A DNA stretch of 39,938 nucleotides, from assembly GCF_040219335.1 (NCBI RefSeq), contig NZ_JAVJSQ010000013.1:1-39938 (forward strand), read 5' to 3'. Within the stretch, counting starts at the first letter, position 1; each line of letters begins with the position of its first letter. Shown in pieces: positions 23,401-30,704 of this stretch. A model generated the notes under the pieces. The model was not told where the DNA came from. It searched no databases and saw only the letters and a program-made list of their open reading frames with translations. Both the position numbers and the translations under genes were made by a program. This DNA comes from Gimesia sp. (lineage in GTDB: Bacteria > Planctomycetota > Planctomycetia > Planctomycetales > Planctomycetaceae).

Positions 23401-25256
23401 AGTGGGCAGAGATGCCCGGTTTTTTACTCGATCCCGTTTCAGAATTTCGTAAATATGATACCAGCTATGATGGGAGACTCAGTCAGCAGGAAATCACCGA
23501 TGGTGTCGCTCCATTTTTGAAGCCGCTGGTCAAAACCATCTTTCCCGGGTTTGATCTCGATGGGGATGGATTTCTTTCACTTGACGAGTACCGCTTAACC
23601 ATGGTGGCGAATCGAGTGGAAAATTGGATGCTCAGCGCACGAGATCAGGATCATGACGGAAAGTTAAGCCTGTCCGAACTGCCATGGACTCCAGGGCCGG
23701 AACTAAGTCTGTTACGTAAGGAGTATTTTGACAGACTGGACCAGAATCGGGATGGTTTTCTTGACCCGAACGAGTTTAACTTTTCCATTGATGCCAGTAA
23801 GACTTCCCCAGAGGTGGCACTCAAAGCCGGGTTCCGCAAACGCGATACTGATCAGGACGGATTTTTGACCCCGTCTGAATTTACGGCTGCATTTCCTGCA
23901 GATAAACAACTTGAGGCACGACGGGATTTTCAGCTCTTTGATCGGAATGTGGATCAGAAACTGGCACTTGATGAGTACGCTGCAGTACCGGGGATGGCTC
24001 CGAGTCAGCTTCGTGGTGCTTTGTCAAATCCACTCAGCGGCCTCGTTGACAGGCTCATGGAGAAGCTTGAACAAAACTGGAGCCAGTGGGATCAGGATCA
24101 AGACGGAACGCTTTCTCCCGATGAGTTTCAGTCAGCAAAACCAGGGAGACAGATCCCGGGACTGGCGCTTTCTTCCTGGCAGGACTGGGATCGAGATGCA
24201 GATGGTAAAATCAGCAAACATGATTGCCGCTGGCTGTTTGAAGCGGGATATGGATTACGTCGCCTGGACGGTCAACTGCTTCACCTGCCAACAGGGCAAA
24301 TCGTCTACTGGTGGCATTTCAAGGCTCTGGATCGCGATCACAATGATTCACTGACGCTCAAAGAGTTCATGAATTATTATCAGCGACTGGGGGAAGAGGC
24401 GGGCAAAAAGCGTTTTGATCAAGGGGATGCTGACCAGGATGAAAACATTACACTCAAGGAATGGGCGGAGATGCCCGGGCATCTGCTCGATCCGATTGCC
24501 GAATTTAGGAAGATGGATCTCAATCTGGATGCGTCCCTGGACGAAACCGAACTGATGGAAGGCATTGCTCCTTTTCTGCGACCACTGGCAAGCTATACTT
24601 TTCCGGGGTTTGACCTGAATCAGGATGGAGTGCTTTCTCTCGATGAATATCGAACATCTCTGCCTGCGAATCGGGTTGAAAACTGGATTTCCTATTCCCG
24701 GGACACAGACAAAGACGGACGGGTGACACTGACGGAACTAGGCTGGTCTTCAGGCCTGGAATTAAACCTGTTGCGCCAGGAATATTTTGACCGACTGGAC
24801 GTCAACAAAAATGGCTATCTGGATTTTAACGAATTCAAATTCACTGCAGATATGAGCAAAGTCCCCAAGGCACTCTTCCTGAAACACTGCGACAAAAATC
24901 AGGATGGTTCTTTAAACCTTGACGAAGTTCTCAACGCAGAGAAAAACAGCGGCAAAATCAAGCTGGATGGGAGTCCAGAACCGCGCGTCATGCGGATCGA
25001 AGAGGCGTTTTATCGAGCAGATGTGAACGGTGACAAACTGATCAGTCTGGTAGAACTGGACACTGAAGCGGGTAATCAGATTCTCGCACCCGATATGTCT
25101 TTCAAGACCGGGAACCGCAGCAGTCTCCAGGTGTCAAAAAAGGATGAGGCACCGGAAGGTGAATCAAATATGATGCTTCTCGTTCTGGGGCTGAATGTCG
25201 TCCTGGTCCTGGGAGTGATTCTGTTTTTGTTTCGATCTCATTTCAAAAAAGCTTGA
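20457..25256 (+). CDS. Giant EF-hand repeat protein, membrane anchored
   Basis: 1599 residues. An N-terminal hydrophobic signal (VIYLILRSFYCWIILLSS) and a C-terminal span (MMLLVLGLNVVLVLGVILFLF) followed by a basic tail suggest a periplasmic or surface protein held in the membrane. Between them are four tandem units of exactly 353 residues, each with about ten EF-hand calcium loops of DxDxDG type (e.g. DADENGQLSRSEF, DTDGNDRLSPEEF, DRDDDGTVSRED, DRDQDGTLSLDEY, DTDHDGRLSLQE) and the fixed landmarks GLRRLxGQ, VYWWHFK, GDxNQDEIxSLKEWAEMPG and SLDEYRxT. A short fifth stretch adds two loops (DKNQDGSLNLDE, DVNGDKLISL), giving about 42. Calcium binding is expected; the role (envelope stability, adhesion, calcium storage) is unknown. 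ATG 20457 follows a GAGGAATATGAGTTT context. Confidence 0.9.
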   Translation: MFNRNNVIYLILRSFYCWIILLSSPDFETTCLRADTGSQKPESRVEKARSNPATKTSMSLASIKDSFLAHDADENGQLSRSEFLKSFPEQNQPVAQRDFKLFNRDGDQALSFEEYRTIPGLVPKRFRGSITHSLAAYLEKQTDVINQNWKKWDTDGNDRLSPEEFKSAKLEDQIPGIPQTTLKDWDRDDDGTVSREDCRHVLEAAYGLRRLNGQPLELPTGQVVYWWHFKDLDRDRNDQLTFKEFLAYYKRFGEEETKQRFKKGDTNQDEILSLKEWAEMPGFLLDPISEFRNLDRNLDAQVDPQELLEGIAPFLRPLAQFTFPGFDRDQDGTLSLDEYRLTLVANRVENWDVTSRDTDHDGRLSLQEMAWIPGLELSLLRQDYFQRLDQNQNGYLELEEFKVSVNGGKVPPEIALKAGFYSRDANRDRQVTEDEFVASFPEEQQAGARRDFHLFNRDGNKLLSFEEYRTIAGLIPVALRQGLPHPLQPLVEQQLALIEKHWQQWDQDSNDSLSPEEFEGAKIHETISGLPPADIKAWDRNNDGQISKDDCHRVIEAAYGLRRLDGQPLYLPSGRIVYWWHFKNLDRDHNEQLTLEEFQSYYRRYGEEKGKQRFTDGDSDQNQTISLQEWTEMPGLLLDPISEFQLMDRNLDTFVDQDELVEQTSKWLVPLSRYTFPGFDLDRDGKLSLDEYRMTMPVNKLENWAVTSRDSDFDGRLSLNEMAWTPGLELSLLRHEYFRRLDLNQNDFLELNEYQFSIDSSRVPVEIVLQVAFASRDTDQDGRLNETEYLAAFPQEKQAEAKRDFQLFNLDGDDQLSAQEFRTIPGQVPLALRGALPHPLTPMIEKQIALIEENWEQWDQDGDGNLSAKEYPSTTLSTHLPGIESLELREWDHNSDGTIDLEECRGVITAAYGLRRLDGQPLQLPSGLVVYWWHFKDLDRDHSDGLSLAEFQTYYNRFGEEDAKTRFQKGDTNQDEILSLKEWAEMPGFLLDPVSEFRKYDTSYDGRLSQQEITDGVAPFLKPLVKTIFPGFDLDGDGFLSLDEYRLTMVANRVENWMLSARDQDHDGKLSLSELPWTPGPELSLLRKEYFDRLDQNRDGFLDPNEFNFSIDASKTSPEVALKAGFRKRDTDQDGFLTPSEFTAAFPADKQLEARRDFQLFDRNVDQKLALDEYAAVPGMAPSQLRGALSNPLSGLVDRLMEKLEQNWSQWDQDQDGTLSPDEFQSAKPGRQIPGLALSSWQDWDRDADGKISKHDCRWLFEAGYGLRRLDGQLLHLPTGQIVYWWHFKALDRDHNDSLTLKEFMNYYQRLGEEAGKKRFDQGDADQDENITLKEWAEMPGHLLDPIAEFRKMDLNLDASLDETELMEGIAPFLRPLASYTFPGFDLNQDGVLSLDEYRTSLPANRVENWISYSRDTDKDGRVTLTELGWSSGLELNLLRQEYFDRLDVNKNGYLDFNEFKFTADMSKVPKALFLKHCDKNQDGSLNLDEVLNAEKNSGKIKLDGSPEPRVMRIEEAFYRADVNGDKLISLVELDTEAGNQILAPDMSFKTGNRSSLQVSKKDEAPEGESNMMLLVLGLNVVLVLGVILFLFRSHFKKA
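20667..24902 (+). repeat. Four tandem 1059-bp units within the EF-hand gene
   Basis: The first EF loop of the unit begins at 20667, 21726, 22785 and 23844, and the YWWHFK codons at 21129, 22188, 23247 and 24306: each step is exactly 1059 bp, so no indel has been fixed in any unit up to at least the YWWHFK block. The fourth unit is followed by a decayed fifth whose first loop starts at 24891, 12 bp early. Confidence 0.88.
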
Positions 25257-25332
25257 ACCAGGAGTTCTCCAGATCATATTGCGGACGGAATCAGTTGTAA
25301 GCTGGAAAACAGAAAGAGCTCAAGGACTCGCA

Positions 25333-27309
25333 ATGTATAGAGGACAAAACTGCGTTACAAATCAGTATTCACGACGGGGAATCACCAAACGTGAGATCAT
25401 CGTTGTATCTTGTGTGGCGATCCTGTTGATAGCCATTATTTCGCCTCTTGTGATCTATTCTCGCGAATCATCTCGTCTGCTGCATTGTCAGTCGAATCTG
25501 AGACGTCTCGGCACAGGACTCGCGGCATATCAAACCACGTATCAATGTCTGCCTCCTGCTGCGATCTGGAGCACGCAAGCGATGCATTCGCTCTCTCTGA
25601 ATATGAGTACGCGTCCTGATCTGTTCACGCATGCTAACTGGGCTTTGATGCTGTTGCCTTTTGTGGGGGAGGAACACCTGGCAGAAAAAATGGATTATCG
25701 CCAGCCCGTCAGCATCGAACAAAATGCTGCAGTTCGCACGACATTCCTCTCAGTGATGACCTGTCCGGGTGATTCTTTTAATCAGGCTGAGAACCCGCAT
25801 ATTTTTGAACCGACACCAGGACAATCGATCTCTTTTGCGCGAGGGAATTATGCCATCAATGGCGGATCTCATAATATGCGGCTGGTGCCAGGATCAACCA
25901 CAATTCCGTCAGGAGACGGAGCGCAGTTGAAAATCGACCGGGAAAACAGAGAGTTTCAATACTGGGGAAATGGCGTTGCCGGATTTAATATTTCATTTCG
26001 ACAGAAAGATTTTGCAAATGGAAGTTCGTCTCTAGTGGTCTTTGATGAAGTGCGTGCTGGGATTCACCCCGTCGACCCACGAGGAGTCTGGGCGTTCGGT
26101 CAGATCGGGAGTAGCGTCACGTGGGCACATGGTGTGAACGGAGATGATTATGGCCCCAATAATCAATGGCCGCGATCTGATGATATTCTCGGGTGTGCGC
26201 GCCTGCACGATACCGTTGGGACAGAGACTTTAAAAAAAGAAGGAATGCCCTGCGTCTCCTATCTTGATAGTAACACCAACGCTACCGCACGCAGTCTTCA
26301 CACTGAAGGAGCAAACGTTCTGTTTCTGGATGGCACCAGTCGTTTTTTATCAAATCAAATAGATCCGGGGCTCTGGCATGCAATTCATTCCAGGGAAACC
26401 CCTTCAGAATTACTGAGCTCCAATGATTTTGATCACCAGCTTGCCACTGAGAATTTTAACGACGAGGCTGCTTTGAGTGATGAGTCAGAGCAGCATAAAA
26501 ATCAATCCACAAAAAAAACTACTTCATTGACTAATAGTATTGGAATGCAGTTTGTCCTTGTCCCTGCAGGTACTTTCACCATGGGGATAGCGGACTCAGG
26601 GAATAATCATAATCCTCCTCCAGAAACTCCCGCTCACTCAGTCACTATTACAGAAGATTATCTGCTAGGTCAGTATGAAGTGACCCAGGAACAGTATTTA
26701 CGAATCACGGGTAACAATCCGAGTTATCATCTATCCGAAGATTCCACGGAAGGTGATGCCGGGAAAAAACCTGTTGAACGAGTGACCTGGTATGAAGCAC
26801 AAGAGTTTTGCAGACAACTCTCGAATCTTTCAACAGAGCAGATGCAGGGGCGCACATATCGGCTACCCACTGAGGCGGAATGGGAATATGCCTGCAAGGC
26901 TGGATCAGATGAACCATTTGATTGGGGCAGATACCGAAAGAACTCAGGTGACACTGGTTATGCAGGTGGGATCAGACCGGCACTGCCTGTGACATCCGTC
27001 GGCCATTATCCGGCAAATTCAATGGGAATTTATGATATGCGAGGCAATGTCTGGGAATGGTGTTCCGACTGGTTTGATCGCGACTATTATCATCGCTCTC
27101 CCCGAGAAAATCCCCGGGGCCCAGCACAGGGATTTATTAAAGTGGTCCGCGGGTCTGACTGGCGCTTTACCGGTGAAACCTGTCGCATCGATTATTCCAT
27201 GATGCCTCCCTGGAAGGCCAGCCCCTTTGTCGGATTTCGAATAGTTTGTGAATTGCACCAAATACCGGATGAGAACTCGATTCATAATCACGGGAATGTA
27301 GCTGATTGA
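25333..27309 (+). CDS. DUF1559 domain fused to SUMF1 (FGE-sulfatase) domain
   Basis: 658 residues from ATG 25333 (AAGGA 7 bp upstream); the frame opens at 25279. The N-terminus is a pilin-like helix (REIIVVSCVAILLIAIISPLVIYSRESSR) without the usual GFTLVELL cleavage block, then a DUF1559 body (LLHCQSNLRRLGTGLAAYQ) ending in LHTEGANVLFLDGTSRFLSNQID. After a Ser/Thr/Lys linker an SUMF1 domain runs from about residue 400 (NSIGMQFVLVPAGTFTMG, LPTEAEWEYACKAGS, GIYDMRGNVWEWCSDWF, VVRGSDWRFTGETCRIDY, PFVGFRIVCE). The formylglycine-generating Cys pair is incomplete (only the second Cys, in ETCR, is present), so catalysis as an FGE is doubtful. Probably an envelope protein. Confidence 0.85.
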   Translation: MYRGQNCVTNQYSRRGITKREIIVVSCVAILLIAIISPLVIYSRESSRLLHCQSNLRRLGTGLAAYQTTYQCLPPAAIWSTQAMHSLSLNMSTRPDLFTHANWALMLLPFVGEEHLAEKMDYRQPVSIEQNAAVRTTFLSVMTCPGDSFNQAENPHIFEPTPGQSISFARGNYAINGGSHNMRLVPGSTTIPSGDGAQLKIDRENREFQYWGNGVAGFNISFRQKDFANGSSSLVVFDEVRAGIHPVDPRGVWAFGQIGSSVTWAHGVNGDDYGPNNQWPRSDDILGCARLHDTVGTETLKKEGMPCVSYLDSNTNATARSLHTEGANVLFLDGTSRFLSNQIDPGLWHAIHSRETPSELLSSNDFDHQLATENFNDEAALSDESEQHKNQSTKKTTSLTNSIGMQFVLVPAGTFTMGIADSGNNHNPPPETPAHSVTITEDYLLGQYEVTQEQYLRITGNNPSYHLSEDSTEGDAGKKPVERVTWYEAQEFCRQLSNLSTEQMQGRTYRLPTEAEWEYACKAGSDEPFDWGRYRKNSGDTGYAGGIRPALPVTSVGHYPANSMGIYDMRGNVWEWCSDWFDRDYYHRSPRENPRGPAQGFIKVVRGSDWRFTGETCRIDYSMMPPWKASPFVGFRIVCELHQIPDENSIHNHGNVAD

Positions 27310-27376
27310 ACTAATAAAACGTTCTCAAAAAAAGTAGAACCGCTCAATCTATAGAACGTTATCAAGATTCCTTGCT

Positions 27377-28972
27377 ATGGACTTTCCAGAATCCACTCTC
27401 CAAAACACGACTTCCACAAGAGCATATTCGAAACTCTGGTGGCTGATCCCGATCGTGGTATTGACTGTTTTTCTCAGGGGCCAAAACCTGTCAGAGGTAG
27501 GCTATCTGTTTGACGAGAGTTTCAGCCTGCAAATGGTCCAGTTCCCCTTTCAGGAAATGATGGAACGGATCCCTGAAGATACCGGCCCACCTATGTTCTA
27601 TATCATCCTGAAAGCCTGGATAGGGTTATTCGGTAATTCCCTGTTTTCAACACGCATGTTGAGCGTCGCACTGGGAACAATTACGGTATTAGGGGTCTAT
27701 TTCCTGGCCTATGAGGCGTACCGTAAACGAGGAGATGCCAGTTCAGAAAAACAGGCACGATTCATCGCTATTACCGCAGCTTTACTGGCGGCGCTCTGCC
27801 CACTGCATATCACCTGGTCTCAACGTATTCGCATGTATTCTCTGGGGACCACATTGGCTGTACTGTCGAGCTTGTTTCTTTTTCGTGCACTCAAGCGTCC
27901 TGAAAGGAGCGCACGTGACTGGGGCTTGTTTACTCTGACAGGAATCTTACTGATTTACACCCACTATTTTGGACTGTTTACGCTGACCGTCGAATTCGGG
28001 TTTGCACTTGGATATCTGCTATTGAATTCCACAGAAAAAAAGTGGACACATCGACTAAACCATATATGGCCTCTGGTTCTTTCTGCCTTCGCAATCTGGT
28101 TTGTCTGGTCTCCCTGGATTCCACAATTTTTGTACCAGCGATCACATGTAAATCAGACTTTCTGGAGTAGTCCCCTTACGTGGGATCGCTTTGGTTCACA
28201 AATCGCCCTGCTGTTCGATTTGAATTTATGGTTGAGCAATTCGCCACAGAAAGGTTTACTTGCTGCAGAAATCTGCTTTGTCTTCCTGGTGATCCTGGTC
28301 ATGGGACGTCGTCCGGCTGATATTTATATTGCGCTAGCAGCAAGTGTCCCCATTTTGATTGTTGTCATCATTTCAAAAATATCTCGCAGTGTATTTGCAT
28401 ATCGCTATTTGCAATTCGCACATATTTTTATGTTAATTGCCATAGCTGTTCTGCTCTCTCGTCTCCCAGTGAAACCTCTCCGGTTGAGTATGACTGTTCT
28501 CGTCATATCAGGTATGGGATTCCTCGCCTGGAAGCATTATGAAGTCAGGCAAAAACATGCTGTTTTACCTGGTATGGAAACGGCAATTGCCCGTTTTGAA
28601 CAGTCTCGGGGGGCGGATGAAAAATTGATCTGTTGTAACCCCATGTTATTTACTTCTGCTGATGCATATTCCCGAAACAGGCACACAATTTTTGTAGATG
28701 GTTCGCCGGACAGGTATCCCTTTTTTCAGGGGACAGCGGTCATTCGAGAAAATGAATATCTTGCACCCGCTGAATATCTTGGTGAGAACAGTAACGCATT
28801 CTGGACTCTGGATGCTCAACGCTGGTTCAATGGTACCTGGGAAGTTCATGTACCGACTGGCTGGAGAAAGGCAGGGGAAATGCATTTTCCTGAATTTTAT
28901 GCAGATCTCATTTTGCGGTTATATGTTCGTGAAGATAAACCGCAGGCTCAGCAAACGCCACTTCTCCAATAA
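27377..28972 (+). CDS. GT39-like membrane glycosyltransferase (copy 1)
   Basis: 531 residues, ATG 27377. About ten hydrophobic spans; the first periplasmic loop holds the acidic FDESFSLQ motif (Asp-Glu as in PMT/ArnT-type GT-C enzymes), followed by DTGPPMFYIILKAWIGLFG. A second landmark is HITWSQRIRMYSLGT. It probably transfers a sugar from a polyprenyl-phosphate donor to an envelope acceptor. The gene is followed at 29124 by a paralogue of nearly the same length and order, and then by a DegT-fold sugar enzyme. There is no clear ribosome site; TTGCT precedes the ATG. Confidence 0.82.
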   Translation: MDFPESTLQNTTSTRAYSKLWWLIPIVVLTVFLRGQNLSEVGYLFDESFSLQMVQFPFQEMMERIPEDTGPPMFYIILKAWIGLFGNSLFSTRMLSVALGTITVLGVYFLAYEAYRKRGDASSEKQARFIAITAALLAALCPLHITWSQRIRMYSLGTTLAVLSSLFLFRALKRPERSARDWGLFTLTGILLIYTHYFGLFTLTVEFGFALGYLLLNSTEKKWTHRLNHIWPLVLSAFAIWFVWSPWIPQFLYQRSHVNQTFWSSPLTWDRFGSQIALLFDLNLWLSNSPQKGLLAAEICFVFLVILVMGRRPADIYIALAASVPILIVVIISKISRSVFAYRYLQFAHIFMLIAIAVLLSRLPVKPLRLSMTVLVISGMGFLAWKHYEVRQKHAVLPGMETAIARFEQSRGADEKLICCNPMLFTSADAYSRNRHTIFVDGSPDRYPFFQGTAVIRENEYLAPAEYLGENSNAFWTLDAQRWFNGTWEVHVPTGWRKAGEMHFPEFYADLILRLYVREDKPQAQQTPLLQ

Positions 28973-29123
28973 GGGAAGCGGGACGCTGATGTTAAGAACG
29001 ACACCAAATTTAGTAGTTTGAAGTAAAAGAATAAGTGCAGCGGAGTATAAATATTAAAACATTCGAACTACTTCTGACAGGTAAATTCCTTATCCGGGAA
29101 AGAATCAGGTGTGGGAAAAATTA

Positions 29124-30704
29124 ATGCAATCAGAGCTAACTTCCAATACTGATAGAACAAAATACAGACTAACTCCTGCGGTCGGGATGTTACTGGTTGT
29201 TCTATTGATTGCTATGATTTTCAGAGTGCATCGAATTTCAGACATGAGTTTCTGGTTTGATGAAAGCTTCTGTCTCAAAATGGCAGAGTTCCCCATTTCC
29301 GATTTGTGGGTCCATGCAAAGGAAGATCCGCATCCACCATTATTTTACTTCATCCTGAAGTACTGGATGATGCTGTTTGGCTCATCGACCTTGGCCACCA
29401 GGCTGGCCAGTTTCATCCCGGGTATCTTGTCCATCATTGGGATTTTTCTGGTAGTAAAAGAAGCATATCGCGACCCACAAACAGGAAACTGTAGCTCCTC
29501 CGTGAATTCGGCTGCCGTCGTAGCCGCTGCTCTGGTCGCGTTAAGCCCACTCCACATATTATGGTCATATCAGGTGCGGATGTACGCGGCAGGTACTGCT
29601 CTGGCTGCTTTTTCAAGCTGGTTTCTGCTCAAGGTCCTGCGACGAGAACCCTCACGCAAACGTGACTGGTATTTTTTCACAATGACGGCGATCGCCCTGG
29701 TTTACACACATAATTTCGGGCTGTTCGTAGTCACAGCGCAATATCTCTTTGCAGCCGGTTATCTGTTGCTACATCACCGTGCTGCGAGTTTGTTACAAGC
29801 GGGCTCCCGACTGATGCCGCTTTTGATCTCAGCGACAGGCACTCTTCTCGCCTGGCTGCCCTGGCTGCCTTCGTTTCTCCATCAGAGACAACTTGTTGTC
29901 GAGGGTTTCTGGACGAAACCATTCAGTTGGCAGACAGCGGGAGCGACGCTCTTTGATATGTTTGGCTTTGATCAGGCAATGGATATGACCCCGGTCATTG
30001 GTCTGATTGCAGGTCAGATCATGGTATTGATTCTATTGTTGCTGGCATTCGGGCGTCGTCCGGGGGACTATTTTCTAGCTCTGATAGCCGGTTTCCCGTT
30101 TGTAGCTGGAATTCTCGTGTCCATCTTTTCACGAAATATCTTCAATGATCGCTATTTCATGTTCAATCAGATCTTTCTTTTTGCTGCGCTGGCTGTATTA
30201 ATCAGTCGTATCAGCTTGAAACCGATTCAATTCTGCCTGTATGGAATCTGCATCGCAGGGACCGGTTTTCTGGCTTATGAACAATGGCTCAATCGTGAAG
30301 CAGATTTCAAACTGCCTGCCATTCAGGGCGCCATGGCGAGTATTGAAGAACGGCGGAAACCAGGGGAACTGCTTCTGGTGTGTGATCCTGCGATTTATGT
30401 ATCTGTGATCGCCCATGCCAGAGAACGCGGAGATATTTTCACATTTCATCCGGGTGAAGACTATCCCTTTACACACGGAGCTGCTGCCATGCGGGAAGAT
30501 GAATATTTACGATCACAGGAAATTGCTCAACGGAGGGATCCCTGGATCTGGGCTTTTGATGCTGACTCTTATCGTTGGAGAGTTCCGGTTCCGCCTGGTT
30601 ACCGATTGGTGGGGGAAAATTCGTTTCCTGGTTTCCGAGCGAAATATGCAGTAAGACTCTATTCACGAGCAACCGAAGTGACTGCAAAACCAAACTCAAA
30701 TTGA
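29124..30704 (+). CDS. GT39-like membrane glycosyltransferase (copy 2)
   Basis: 526 residues from ATG 29124; GTG 29109 in frame would give 531, identical to copy 1. It shares with copy 1 the acidic loop (FWFDESFCLKMAEFP), HPPLFYFILKYWMMLFG, PLHILWSYQVRMYAAGTALAAFSSWFLL, YTHNFGLF and the C-terminal AMREDEYL / RLYSR region, so the two arose by tandem duplication and then diverged. The PP motif after the loop (HPPLFY) is the canonical form here, GPPMFY in copy 1. Its end overlaps the TTG start proposed for the next gene (TTGA). Confidence 0.82.
   Translation: MQSELTSNTDRTKYRLTPAVGMLLVVLLIAMIFRVHRISDMSFWFDESFCLKMAEFPISDLWVHAKEDPHPPLFYFILKYWMMLFGSSTLATRLASFIPGILSIIGIFLVVKEAYRDPQTGNCSSSVNSAAVVAAALVALSPLHILWSYQVRMYAAGTALAAFSSWFLLKVLRREPSRKRDWYFFTMTAIALVYTHNFGLFVVTAQYLFAAGYLLLHHRAASLLQAGSRLMPLLISATGTLLAWLPWLPSFLHQRQLVVEGFWTKPFSWQTAGATLFDMFGFDQAMDMTPVIGLIAGQIMVLILLLLAFGRRPGDYFLALIAGFPFVAGILVSIFSRNIFNDRYFMFNQIFLFAALAVLISRISLKPIQFCLYGICIAGTGFLAYEQWLNREADFKLPAIQGAMASIEERRKPGELLLVCDPAIYVSVIAHARERGDIFTFHPGEDYPFTHGAAAMREDEYLRSQEIAQRRDPWIWAFDADSYRWRVPVPPGYRLVGENSFPGFRAKYAVRLYSRATEVTAKPNSN

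Noticed and set aside
20457..25256. Tandem repeats as a CRISPR array or satellite
   Set aside because: The 1059-bp periodicity is coding, in frame, with EF-hand motifs in each unit; it is a repeat protein.
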